The position numbers and the translations under genes were made by a program. The notes under the pieces were generated by a model, which had not been told where the DNA came from, searched no databases, and saw nothing but the letters and a program-made list of their open reading frames with translations. From positions 1-64,000 of the forward strand of contig CAKVLD010000001.1 in NCBI GenBank assembly GCA_934755305.1: a stretch of 64,000 nucleotides of DNA, in the 5' to 3' direction. This document shows positions 9,358 through 17,957 of this stretch, piece by piece; positions within the stretch are counted from its first letter, which is position 1; the number at the start of each line of letters is the position of its first letter. This DNA is from an uncultured Clostridium sp. Lineage in GTDB: Bacteria > Bacillota > Clostridia > Clostridiales > Clostridiaceae.

Positions 9358-10605
9358 ATGGAAATTCAAGCACCTAAAGGTACAAAAGACATGTTACCTC
9401 AAGATGCCTACAAGTGGCATTATGTTGAGAATACATTTAAAAATACAGCAAAGAATTTTTGTATGAAGGAGATAAGAACTCCTATATTTGAACATACAGA
9501 ATTATTTTTAAGAGGTGTGGGGGATACTACTGATATAGTTCAAAAAGAAATGTATACTTTTAATGATAAAGGAAATAGAAGTATTACATTAAAACCAGAG
9601 GGGACAGCGCCAGCAGTAAGAGCTTTTATAGAAAACAGATTATTTAATGAAGCTCAACCAACTAAGTTATTTTATGTAACTCCATGTTTCAGATATGAAA
9701 ATGTTCAAAAAGGAAGACTTAGACAATTCCATCAATGTGGTATAGAAATGTTTGGTTCTAAAGAACCTTCTATAGATGCAGAAGTTATTTCATTTGCAAT
9801 GGAGGTTTTAAAGAATTTAGGACTAAAAAGTTTAAGTTTAAATATAAATAATTTAGGGTGTCCTGATTGTAGACCTAAGTATAATGAAGCATTAAAGAAT
9901 TTTTTAAAGGAAAATTATGAAGATTTATGTCCTACTTGTAAGGAAAGATTTGAAAAAAATCCAATGAGAATTCTTGATTGTAAAGAAAAGAAGTGTCATG
10001 AGATTACTAAGAATGCTCCACAAATTTTAGATTATGTTTGTGAAGATTGTAATGATCACTTTGAAAAGGTAAAAGAATATTTAGGATTATTAAATATTCC
10101 ATATACTATTGATCCAGGCATAGTTAGAGGATTAGATTACTACACTAAAACTATCTTTGAAATATTAAATGATGACTTTACTGTATGTGGTGGAGGAAGA
10201 TATGATAATATGATAGAAGAACTTGGTGGACCAAGTATGCCAGCTATAGGATTTGGTATGGGAATAGAAAGAATGATAATGACTCTTGAAAAAGAAGGGG
10301 TAGAAATACCTACTGAAGCTCCAGTGGCTTTATACATAGGTTCAAGAGGAGAAGAAGCGTATAAAGCATCATTTAAGCTTGCTAATGATTTAAGGGTAGA
10401 AGGTATAAAAGTTGAAATAAATCATATGGGTAGAAGTTTTAAAGCTGAAATGAAATATGCTAATAAGATAGGAGCTATGTTTACTACTATCTTAGGTGAT
10501 GATGAACTTTCAAATAAGCAAATAAAGCTTAAGAGAATGAGTGATGGAGAAATATTTGAAGTTTCTCTTGATGATATAGCTAAAATAGCTAAAGTAATTA
10601 AATAA
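9358..10605 (+). CDS. hisS: Histidyl-tRNA synthetase
   Basis: Class II synthetase that charges tRNA-His. Motif 1 region around PIFEHTELF, motif 2 FRYENVQKGRLRQFHQ, histidine motif VRGLDYYTKTIFE and motif 3 GFGMGIERM are all present, followed by an anticodon-binding domain. Length (415) is normal. Four CxxC pairs in the insertion domain (CPDC, CPTC, CKEKKC, CEDC) suggest a zinc-ribbon-like insert. AAGGAGG precedes the ATG. It is 13 bases after hemZ and 17 before aspS. No T-box leader lies in front of it. Confidence 0.97.
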   Translation: MEIQAPKGTKDMLPQDAYKWHYVENTFKNTAKNFCMKEIRTPIFEHTELFLRGVGDTTDIVQKEMYTFNDKGNRSITLKPEGTAPAVRAFIENRLFNEAQPTKLFYVTPCFRYENVQKGRLRQFHQCGIEMFGSKEPSIDAEVISFAMEVLKNLGLKSLSLNINNLGCPDCRPKYNEALKNFLKENYEDLCPTCKERFEKNPMRILDCKEKKCHEITKNAPQILDYVCEDCNDHFEKVKEYLGLLNIPYTIDPGIVRGLDYYTKTIFEILNDDFTVCGGGRYDNMIEELGGPSMPAIGFGMGIERMIMTLEKEGVEIPTEAPVALYIGSRGEEAYKASFKLANDLRVEGIKVEINHMGRSFKAEMKYANKIGAMFTTILGDDELSNKQIKLKRMSDGEIFEVSLDDIAKIAKVIK

Positions 10606-10622
10606 GAAAGGAATGACTAAAA

Positions 10623-12410
10623 ATGGGAGAAGCGTTAGGCGGACTTAAAAGAAGTATGTACTGTGGTGAGCCTAGAGAAAGCCATGTAGGACAAAAGATT
10701 ACTCTTATGGGGTGGGTTCAAAGAAACAGAAAGCTAGGTGGTCTTGATTTTATAGATCTTAGAGATAGAACTGGTATAATGCAAGTAGTATTTGGAGAAG
10801 AAATTAATGGAGAAGCTTTTGAAAAAGCAAAATCTATTAGACCTGAATATTGTATAGCTGTTACTGGTGAAGTTGTAAGACGTGAATCACCTAATGAAAA
10901 CATGCCAACAGGTATGGTAGAACTTAAGTGTGAAAGTGTAAAGATTTTATCTGAATCTGATACACCACCAATATATATAAAAGAAGGATTAGATGCAGCA
11001 GAACAAATAAGATTAAAATATAGATATCTTGATTTAAGAAGACCAGATATGCAAAATATTTTTATGATAAGAAATAGAGCATCTAAGGCAATAAGAGACT
11101 TTTTAGATAAACATGGATTCTTAGAAGTAGAAACTCCAATACTTAATAAGTCAACACCAGAAGGTGCAAGAGATTACATAGTTCCTTCAAGAAACTATCC
11201 TGGAATGTTCTATGCACTTCCTCAATCACCACAAATATTTAAGCAATTATTAATGGTATCAGGATTTGATAAGTATTATCAAATTGCTAAATGTTTCAGA
11301 GATGAAGATTTAAGAGCTAATAGACAACCAGAATTTACACAAGTAGATATGGAATTAAGCTTTGTAGAAGAAGAAGACATAATGTCATTAAATGAAGAGT
11401 TAATAGCTCATGTATTTAAAGAAGTTTTAGGGCATGAAGTTAAATTACCAATTCCAAGAATGACATTTAAAGAAGCTATGGAAAAATATGGTTCAGATAA
11501 ACCGGATATAAGATTTGGTATGGAAATAACAGATATAACAGAAGATGTTAAGCCAATGGATTTTGTTGTATTTAAATCTGCTATAGAAAACGGGGGATCT
11601 GTAAGAGCGTTATGTTTAAAAGGTGGAGCAAGTCTTGGAAGAAAGCCTTTGGATAAACTTGGAGAATTCGTTAAAACTTATAAAGCAAAAGGTCTTGCTT
11701 GGATTCAACTTAAAGAAGATGGTATAAAATCATCAATAGCAAAATTCTTAACTGATGAAGTTACAGAAAACATAGTTAAAACAATGGGAGCTGAAACTGG
11801 AGATGCTATCTTAATAGTAGCAGATAAGAACTCTGTAGTGTTCCAAAGTTTAGGAGCTTTAAGATTAGAACTTGCTAAACAATTTGACCTTATTAAGGAT
11901 AAGAGTGAGTTTAAGTTTACTTGGGTAACTGAATTCCCATTATTTGAATATAGCGAAGAAGAAGGAAGATATACAGCTTGTCACCATCCATTTACAGCAC
12001 CAATGGATGAAGATATCGATATGATAGAAACTGATCCAGGAAAAGTTAGATCTAAGGCTTATGACTTAGTATTAAATGGTGAGGAATTAGGTGGAGGTTC
12101 TATAAGAATTCATAATATGGAACTTCAACAAAGAATGTTTAAGGCTTTAGGATTTAGTGAAGAAGATGCATGGGAAAGATTTGGGTTCTTATTAGAAGCA
12201 TTTAAATTTGGTCCACCACCACATGGAGGATTAGCATTTGGTTTTGATAGAATGATAATGTTCTTAGCAGGAACAGAAAATATTAAAGATGTTATTGCAT
12301 TCCCTAAGAATCAAAATGCATATTGTTACTTAAGTGAAGCTCCAAATATAGTTGATGAAAAACAATTAACAGAGCTTGGAATAGAAATTTCAGCAAAAGA
12401 AGAAGAATAA
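10623..12410 (+). CDS. aspS: Aspartyl-tRNA synthetase
   Basis: Class IIb synthetase: N-terminal OB-fold anticodon-binding domain (about residues 20-110), catalytic core with FRDEDLRANRQPEFTQ, the bacterial GAD insertion (about 300-410), and a C-terminal GFGLDR-like AFGFDRMIMFLAG. Length (595) fits the bacterial type. It is the last gene of the rel-dtd-MBL-hemZ-hisS-aspS run and is closed by the terminator at 12421-12457. The presence or absence of a separate asnS or GatCAB cannot be judged here. Confidence 0.97.
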   Translation: MGEALGGLKRSMYCGEPRESHVGQKITLMGWVQRNRKLGGLDFIDLRDRTGIMQVVFGEEINGEAFEKAKSIRPEYCIAVTGEVVRRESPNENMPTGMVELKCESVKILSESDTPPIYIKEGLDAAEQIRLKYRYLDLRRPDMQNIFMIRNRASKAIRDFLDKHGFLEVETPILNKSTPEGARDYIVPSRNYPGMFYALPQSPQIFKQLLMVSGFDKYYQIAKCFRDEDLRANRQPEFTQVDMELSFVEEEDIMSLNEELIAHVFKEVLGHEVKLPIPRMTFKEAMEKYGSDKPDIRFGMEITDITEDVKPMDFVVFKSAIENGGSVRALCLKGGASLGRKPLDKLGEFVKTYKAKGLAWIQLKEDGIKSSIAKFLTDEVTENIVKTMGAETGDAILIVADKNSVVFQSLGALRLELAKQFDLIKDKSEFKFTWVTEFPLFEYSEEEGRYTACHHPFTAPMDEDIDMIETDPGKVRSKAYDLVLNGEELGGGSIRIHNMELQQRMFKALGFSEEDAWERFGFLLEAFKFGPPPHGGLAFGFDRMIMFLAGTENIKDVIAFPKNQNAYCYLSEAPNIVDEKQLTELGIEISAKEEE

Positions 12411-12420
12411 TTAAATAAAA

Positions 12421-12457
12421 AAATACCTGTTAAAAATAACTAACAGGTATTTTTTTA
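12421..12457. terminator. Bidirectional terminator aspS / SanA-like gene
   Basis: Stem ATACCTGTTA/TAACAGGTAT with T-runs on both sides (A-run on the left, seven T on the right) between convergent genes. Confidence 0.85.
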
Positions 12458-13153
12458 TACTTCATCATCAGTACTCTTACCATCTGAAGAATATACAGGT
12501 ATTTCATTACCTAAAAATTTTGGTGTTGGTTTTAAGATGTTGACTAATAGATAATCTTTTATTTGTGCTAAATATTCACGATTTTTATACGACTCTATAT
12601 CCCAATAATTTCTTATATCTGAAGGAACTCCATAAGCTTCAATACCTAACTTATTAGCGATATATAAGGATCTTGGTAAATGATATTCATTAGTTACTAT
12701 TAACATTTTATTGACTTTGAAAATTTCTTTTGCTCTATATATACTTTCATAAGTTGAAAATCCTGCATGATCTAAGAATATATTTGAATCATTAACATCA
12801 CAGTTGCTTTTTATAAATTTTTTCATGGCTCCAACTTCATTGTAATCAGTTTTACCATGATCACCAGTCAATAAGAATTTAGCGTTGCTACCTAATTTAT
12901 TTTTTACTTCAATACTTGTTCTTAACCTATCTACTAGCATATCACAAGGAGTTCCATCATCCTTTACACCAGCACCAAGAACTAATATCACATCAATATC
13001 ATTAGGTAATTCATCAAGAGATATTATTTTTTCTTCTCCTAAGCTTTGAACTTTATCCATCATAAAGATAATTCCAGCAGTAAATAAAAAAATAGTTGCT
13101 GCTATACAAACAAACATTTTCTTCAGTACCTTTAATATTTTTTTCTTATCCAT
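12455..13153 (-). CDS. SanA/YdcF-like DUF218 membrane protein
   Basis: One N-terminal membrane helix (about residues 10-30), then a DUF218 domain outside the membrane: DVILVLGAGVKDDGTP, a LLTGDHG strand and EYHLPRSLYIANKLGI. The layout matches the SanA family linked to envelope barrier function in enterobacteria; the biochemical activity is not known. The convergent position after aspS and the lack of linked genes give no further hint. The ATG at 13153 has only a weak A/G-rich ribosome site (AGGGGAT). Confidence 0.85.
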   Translation of the reverse strand: MDKKKILKVLKKMFVCIAATIFLFTAGIIFMMDKVQSLGEEKIISLDELPNDIDVILVLGAGVKDDGTPCDMLVDRLRTSIEVKNKLGSNAKFLLTGDHGKTDYNEVGAMKKFIKSNCDVNDSNIFLDHAGFSTYESIYRAKEIFKVNKMLIVTNEYHLPRSLYIANKLGIEAYGVPSDIRNYWDIESYKNREYLAQIKDYLLVNILKPTPKFLGNEIPVYSSDGKSTDDEV

Positions 13154-13312
13154 ATATTTTATCCCCTTAATGATATATTTGTTACTATTATATCAAATGG
13201 GATAAAGTACAAAATTAAGTAATTATTAAGAAAGTATTAAAAATCAATATATGTTAAGTAGTGGTAAATAATAAACGATAATATAGTAAAATATAAGAAA
13301 GGGGGAGTACTA

Positions 13313-13672
13313 GTGGATAATAATTTTATATTTCAATTACAATCTATTGAAAATGGGCAAAACAATAAGGTAAAAAAGCTAAATAAGGTAACTTCAGTTA
13401 AAAAAGATATTAATAAGGAAGAAGAAAGTTTTAAAGGTGTATATAAAAAAGTAATAGATACCTTAAGGGAAGAGAAACAAGATACTTTAAATAATAATGA
13501 TATTGTAGTAGACCAAAGCTTAAAAAAAGTACTAAAATACAATAAGAAAGTAAAAGAAGTTATAAGTAACAAATTATCAACTAGTAATGTTTTAATGAAA
13601 ATATTAAATTATCATAATGAATCTCCCAACTTAATAGAAACAAAGATTGGGGGCATGAAAGATGAGGATTGA
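13313..13672 (+). CDS. Hypothetical protein with DIVVD motif
   Basis: 119 residues, lysine/asparagine-rich, no signal peptide or membrane helix; not recognised. Residues 63-70 read DIVVDQSL, and nearly the same motif (DIVVDESL) occurs in the next gene, in both cases before a short hydrophobic-lysine helix. GTG start at 13313 after GGGGGAG. The stop overlaps the start of the next gene by 11 bases, so the two proteins are made together and may interact. Confidence 0.75.
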   Translation: MDNNFIFQLQSIENGQNNKVKKLNKVTSVKKDINKEEESFKGVYKKVIDTLREEKQDTLNNNDIVVDQSLKKVLKYNKKVKEVISNKLSTSNVLMKILNYHNESPNLIETKIGGMKDED

Positions 13673-14507
13673 TAGTTCAAATATACAATTAAAAGTTAAT
13701 GTTTCTGAAAAAAATAACAAGATTATAGGGCATAAAAAAGAAAATATTAAGAAGGAACAAGAAGAAAAATCAAATAAGATTAAAATTGAAGCTAAGGCTT
13801 TGAAAAAGAAGAAAGAGGAAAATTATAATAAATTAATTAAGCAATTAGAAGATATAAGAGAACAGTTAAAGAAACAAAAGAATGATTTAAAAAATCCCAA
13901 AACTATGAATTTTGATAATTTACCTTTTGATAAGTTAGCGAAAGAAGAACAAGAACAAATATTAAAACAAAGAAAGGAAAAAATTAAAATACTAGAAGAA
14001 AAAATTGAAGAGATTAATGAGCAAATCCAACAATTAGAACTTCAAAAGCAAAAAGCAAAAGTAGAAGAAGATCAAGAGGAATTAGAAGATAAGAAAAAAG
14101 AAATTAAAAATAAAAGACTTGAAAATGAAAAACAGGATATTGTGGTAGATGAAAGTCTTTATAATTTAATTGAAGCTATAAAATCTACAGATACGATTAG
14201 TTCTTTAAAACAAATAAAAACAAGTGAAAAATTAGAGTCTATGTTTATTCCAAAAGGAAGAGATGAAAATAGTTATGATAGTAAAAGACTTAAACAAATA
14301 GCTAGAAGTGCTGCTAGGATTGATAGTAATGTTCAAAGTTCTATTAGAAAAATGAATAGAAAAGTAAAACAAGTTCGAAATGAGAATGAATTAATAAAAT
14401 TTAAAGAAAATAGTGAAAATATAAAAATAGATGAGAAATTAGAAAAGGGTATTAAAGATTCCACTTATGAAAAAGAAAATTCTAAAGAAAAAGATAACAA
14501 TAAATAA
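13662..14507 (+). CDS. Hypothetical coiled-coil protein
   Basis: 281 residues, very rich in Lys, Glu and Gln. A long predicted coiled coil covers about residues 20-155, then DIVVDESL at 159-166 and a basic C-terminal part. No signal peptide or membrane segment. ATG 13662 lies inside the end of the preceding gene. Not recognised; a cytoplasmic structural or scaffolding role is only a guess from composition. Confidence 0.75.
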   Translation: MRIDSSNIQLKVNVSEKNNKIIGHKKENIKKEQEEKSNKIKIEAKALKKKKEENYNKLIKQLEDIREQLKKQKNDLKNPKTMNFDNLPFDKLAKEEQEQILKQRKEKIKILEEKIEEINEQIQQLELQKQKAKVEEDQEELEDKKKEIKNKRLENEKQDIVVDESLYNLIEAIKSTDTISSLKQIKTSEKLESMFIPKGRDENSYDSKRLKQIARSAARIDSNVQSSIRKMNRKVKQVRNENELIKFKENSENIKIDEKLEKGIKDSTYEKENSKEKDNNK

Positions 14508-14534
14508 TTTACTAGTAGAACTTATTATAAAAAC

Positions 14535-14736
14535 AAATCTACAAGAGAATATGAAATCTTTTTGATGAAAGATATAGGATAGAACTTCACAAAAGAATGG
14601 ACATGTCTTTAAAAGCAGCTATAACAGTAGAGAAAGTAAACTTTTAAGTAATAAAGAAGTAACAACATTTGGTGAATTAATATCATTATTAGAACCTATC
14701 ATAAATAAGGAAGGGAATGAAGAAAATGAAATTTAA
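14535..14736 (+). pseudogene. Remnant of a decayed gene
   Basis: Between two intact genes is coding-like sequence with no start. A frame from 14578 to the stop at 14734-14736 gives 52 residues (including KNGHVFKSSYNSRES and FGELISLLEP), opened directly after a TAG. A second fragment in another frame (14535-14579, KSTREYEIFLMKDIG) precedes it. Its end overlaps the start of the acetyltransferase gene. I cannot name the parent protein; it could also be chance. Confidence 0.35.
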
Positions 14737-15376
14737 TATTATTAATATGGATAATTGGGATAGAAAAGAATGTTTTGAACATTACTATAATAATGCTAAG
14801 TGTACTTATAGTTTAACTGTAGATATGGATATAACTAATTTATACAAATATATAAAGAAACATAATTTAAGATTATATCCTACATTTACTTGGATAGTAA
14901 CAAAAGCATTAAACAATCATGAAGAATTTAAAATGGCTTTTAATGCTGAAGGAAAACTAGGATATTTTGATTTTATTAGCCCTTGTTATTCTGTTTTGAA
15001 TGAAAAAACAAAGGTTATGAGTGACCTGTTTACAGAATATACAGATGACTTTAATGAATTTTATAAAGCAATGGTAAATGATTTAGAAATGTATAAAAGG
15101 GATACAAAATATACTACAGCTTTTGCTGAAAACTTTTATATAGTATCATCAGTACCTTGGATTACTTATTCATCTTTTAATGTTAATAATGAAACTAATA
15201 TGCCAATGCTTTTTCCAATGGTAACTTGGGGAAAATATTATGAAAAGGATGAAAAAATATTTATGCCAGTATCATTACAAGTACATCATTCGATAGCAGA
15301 TGGATATCATTGTTCATTATTTTATGATGAAGTGAAAAATATATCTCTTAATCCTAATGAATATTTATGTATATAA
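14717..15376 (+). CDS. Chloramphenicol acetyltransferase-like protein
   Basis: 219 residues of the CAT family, acetyl-CoA-dependent trimeric O-acetyltransferases. The N-terminal NMDNWDRKECFEHY and the catalytic HHSIADGYH near residue 195 (His and Asp of the HHxxxDG motif) are intact. Clostridia carry several chromosomal CAT-like proteins with uncertain substrates, so chloramphenicol resistance should not be assumed. The start is ATG 14717 or ATG 14726; both are within reach of AGGAAGGG at 14708-14715. Confidence 0.85.
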   Translation: MKKMKFNIINMDNWDRKECFEHYYNNAKCTYSLTVDMDITNLYKYIKKHNLRLYPTFTWIVTKALNNHEEFKMAFNAEGKLGYFDFISPCYSVLNEKTKVMSDLFTEYTDDFNEFYKAMVNDLEMYKRDTKYTTAFAENFYIVSSVPWITYSSFNVNNETNMPMLFPMVTWGKYYEKDEKIFMPVSLQVHHSIADGYHCSLFYDEVKNISLNPNEYLCI

Positions 15377-15414
15377 ATATTTATTGGATTAAAAAAATAG
15401 ATTAAATAAAAAAG

Positions 15415-15450
15415 TAGGTGCAGAATAAAATTTTCTGCACCTATTTTTTT
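15415..15450. terminator. Bidirectional terminator CAT / J-like gene
   Basis: Stem TAGGTGCAGAA/TTCTGCACCTA with A-rich left and T-rich right flanks between convergent genes. Confidence 0.85.
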
Positions 15451-15465
15451 ATTTAATAATAAGTT

Positions 15466-15975
15466 TTAGCAAAGTCCACCTTTTCCATTATTGTTATTTC
15501 CGCCACAAAGAGGATTCATAGCTTGCTTTTGATTAGGATTAAAATTGGTTTTATAAGAGCCTACCTTTTGATTTAGTTTACGTAAAGTTGTTAAGTACTC
15601 TGAATTGTATGGATTTAAAGTGGTAGCTTTTTTTATATGATTAACTCCAGAATCAATCCAACCTTTCTTAATTAATAAAATTCCCTTTAAGTAATTCCAT
15701 TCAGCAGAAGATAAGTCAGATACCATGTTTAGTTTTGTTTCTGCAAAAATAAAATCATCTTTTTCTATAAGATCTCTAACTTCTTCGCAGGTCATATTAT
15801 GATGAATAATTCTATAAGCCTCATTAGCTTCATTTAGTTTTTCTTCATAAAAAGATTTAACAGAGTCATCTTCTAAGTCAGAAGGATTATAAGTTTCAAC
15901 TATCTTAGAGTATGCTTCTTTAACTTCCTTTTCTGAAGAATGAGGCATTATACCTAAAACTTTATATGGATCCAT
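15466..15975 (-). CDS. J-domain-like TPR protein lacking HPD
   Basis: 169 residues. The first 60 resemble a DnaJ J-domain (DPYKVLGIMPHSSEKEVKEAY), but the HPD tripeptide needed to stimulate DnaK is replaced by NPSD at residues 30-33. A TPR-like helical repeat follows (about 90-140), and the tail is Gly/Asn-rich with two cysteines (CGG...GGLC). It is the last gene of a three-gene minus-strand group with the DUF5685-like and patatin genes. It is therefore probably not a true DnaK co-chaperone; the helices may serve as a binding platform. Confidence 0.75.
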   Translation of the reverse strand: MDPYKVLGIMPHSSEKEVKEAYSKIVETYNPSDLEDDSVKSFYEEKLNEANEAYRIIHHNMTCEEVRDLIEKDDFIFAETKLNMVSDLSSAEWNYLKGILLIKKGWIDSGVNHIKKATTLNPYNSEYLTTLRKLNQKVGSYKTNFNPNQKQAMNPLCGGNNNNGKGGLC

Positions 15976-16013
15976 ATATACTACTCCTATTTATATTGCT
16001 ATATAATAATATA

Positions 16014-16880
16014 TTATAATTTTAATGAAATATGCATATACTTATTTAACAATCCTAAATTAATAACGTTATCGATAATTTCTTTATTCTTATTCAAAGG
16101 AAGTTCTTTTAAAATATCACTACAGTGTACTGCTAATGACATTAAAGTAAAGTCCATATTTTCTTTAATGGTATTTATAAATTTTTCATAAGATAAGTTT
16201 TTTGTATTATAAACTTGTTCTATAGGATTGAAAGTACAGTTTTGCATATCTGTTTTTAAATCATCTAACGCGTCTATTAAATATATCCATTTTCCAAAAG
16301 CATAACCAAAGTTATAAAGGTTTTCACGAGTTTTAGGACAATCGTTGATAATTTCAAAAGGAGAATTTTTAAAAACAGAACCAATTATATGGCTAAAAGG
16401 ATGACAAATTTCATCTATAGAAATTGGTTCTTTTTTAGTTTCTAATATATGAAGCTTTTCTAAGGAAGTATTAATGATATTATCTAAGTTTTTATAATTT
16501 ATTTTTTTATAATAAGGAGTTAATACTTTAGCTAGAAAAGTGCTTCCTATATTAGAATCATCTATAATATCATCTTGAAGTTTATAATATACTAAAGCTA
16601 AATTGAGATCAGCTGCATAATCTAAAGCAGCATTGTAATTTATATGATTTCTTTTAGCAAAAGGATGTTTTATACAAGTTTTTTGCGAGATAACTGTATC
16701 ATCTAAAGAGAGTGCGTCTAATAAAATTGCAAAAAAGGTTACATCATAATTTAATGAATATCTAGGTAAATTACCAAACTTATCTTTTATGGCAAGACAT
16801 AATCCACAATAATAACTTTTAAATACTTCAAAGTCTTTAACTTTTAATTCATCAGTAACTGGTGTTATATAACCAAACAT
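16014..16880 (-). CDS. DUF5685-like protein with paired Asp-rich motifs
   Basis: 288 residues, mostly helical, no signal peptide. The N-terminal MFGYITP and YYCGLC (Cys 25 and 28) resemble the DUF5685 family. Two acidic motifs, DDIIDD (103-108) and DALDDLKTD (203-211), lie about 100 residues apart. That is the arrangement of Asp-rich motifs in all-helical isoprenoid synthases, with HPFSHIIG between them. Whether it binds Mg-diphosphate substrates is inference. It lies 13 bases after the patatin gene and 38 before the J-like gene. Confidence 0.65.
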   Translation of the reverse strand: MFGYITPVTDELKVKDFEVFKSYYCGLCLAIKDKFGNLPRYSLNYDVTFFAILLDALSLDDTVISQKTCIKHPFAKRNHINYNAALDYAADLNLALVYYKLQDDIIDDSNIGSTFLAKVLTPYYKKINYKNLDNIINTSLEKLHILETKKEPISIDEICHPFSHIIGSVFKNSPFEIINDCPKTRENLYNFGYAFGKWIYLIDALDDLKTDMQNCTFNPIEQVYNTKNLSYEKFINTIKENMDFTLMSLAVHCSDILKELPLNKNKEIIDNVINLGLLNKYMHISLKL

Positions 16881-16893
16881 TAAAGAAATCCCC

Positions 16894-17799
16894 CTATTTA
16901 AGGAATATATTATTTATAAAATCATTAGTTTCAGTTAAATCCATTTTATTAGCTATGTCTTTTAGTTCATTAACTTTAGTGTAATCATCAATTTCAACAT
17001 TAAATGGAATGATAGGATTTATTCTTTTAAAATTATTTTTTAATAGTTCTTTTGCATACAAATCTTCTAAAGGTAATGTATCATTTAATAAAACAGATGT
17101 AAGAGGCAGTTTTACTGATGAGAAGGGCCTAATAGACCATTGAAAAATACCCCATTTAGAAGTGTTGGAAGAGATTTTTCTAGGGGTTTCACCAGTACCT
17201 ATAGACAAAACTTTAAAGTCATTTAATTTATATTTATTTGGGAGTTCATGTATTACAGTTATTATTGATGCAATAGAAGGTGAATTAGTTATAATACCTC
17301 CATCTATAAAATCATTATGGGATGGGAAATATGTTGGAGCTGCAGAGCTTGCAAGTGCAACATCTACAAGTTTATGGTTAAAAGTATTGTTTATATTATT
17401 AAAAAAAACTCCTTGCCAATGGTTTCTAGTAACTCCTTTGAGGTGAAAAGCTGGTATGAAAACCAATTTTTTTAAGTCCTTTAATGTTGCATCTTTAGGT
17501 AATGTATTAATTATTAATTCCTTCAAATCATCATTTTTAAATTTAGGCCTAAAAAGATTAAAGTGCCTTTTTGAAAAAATAGTTTTTAAATTATCAAAAC
17601 AGTACATGTTATCAATTTCTTCAACAGAAATACCAGAGGCTAGGGCAAGAGAAATTAAAGCTCCTGTAGATGTACCTGCAAAAAGATTAGTCTTTTGTAT
17701 TAGGTCTTTATTTTCAGAGTAGAGTCTTTTTAATATTCTTGTAGATAAGGCCCCTTTTATACCACCACCATCAAAAGATATAATTCTAAAAGTAGGCAA
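16894..17799 (-). CDS. Patatin-like phospholipase
   Basis: 301-residue patatin-family acyl hydrolase with a Ser-Asp dyad. The oxyanion motif FDGGGIKGA is at residues 9-17, the nucleophile elbow AGTSTGA near 42-48 (G-T-S-T-G) and the catalytic Asp in DGG near 167. All three are intact, so it is probably active on lipid acyl chains. There is no signal peptide, so it is cytoplasmic or membrane-peripheral. TTG start at 17799 with GGAGGTGAA eight bases before. It is the first gene of the group transcribed leftward. Confidence 0.9.
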   Translation of the reverse strand: MPTFRIISFDGGGIKGALSTRILKRLYSENKDLIQKTNLFAGTSTGALISLALASGISVEEIDNMYCFDNLKTIFSKRHFNLFRPKFKNDDLKELIINTLPKDATLKDLKKLVFIPAFHLKGVTRNHWQGVFFNNINNTFNHKLVDVALASSAAPTYFPSHNDFIDGGIITNSPSIASIITVIHELPNKYKLNDFKVLSIGTGETPRKISSNTSKWGIFQWSIRPFSSVKLPLTSVLLNDTLPLEDLYAKELLKNNFKRINPIIPFNVEIDDYTKVNELKDIANKMDLTETNDFINNIFLK

Positions 17800-17957
17800 G
17801 TGGATTCACCTCCAAATAATATAACTATATATATATTTTATGATAAATTTTGAAAGTTGTTATTAATTTAAATAATCTTTATATTAATTATGGAGTATAG
17901 TATAATAAAATTTGGTAAATATAAATATATAGTGTGAGTTTTTTAAGGAGGAGTTAT

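Noticed and set aside
9100..10640. T-box leaders for hisS or aspS
   Set aside because: Gaps before both genes are under 20 bases and there is no T-box consensus.
17162..17722. Two plus-strand reading frames opposite the patatin gene
   Set aside because: They mirror a well-supported patatin gene with intact motifs and show no family resemblance or ribosome sites.
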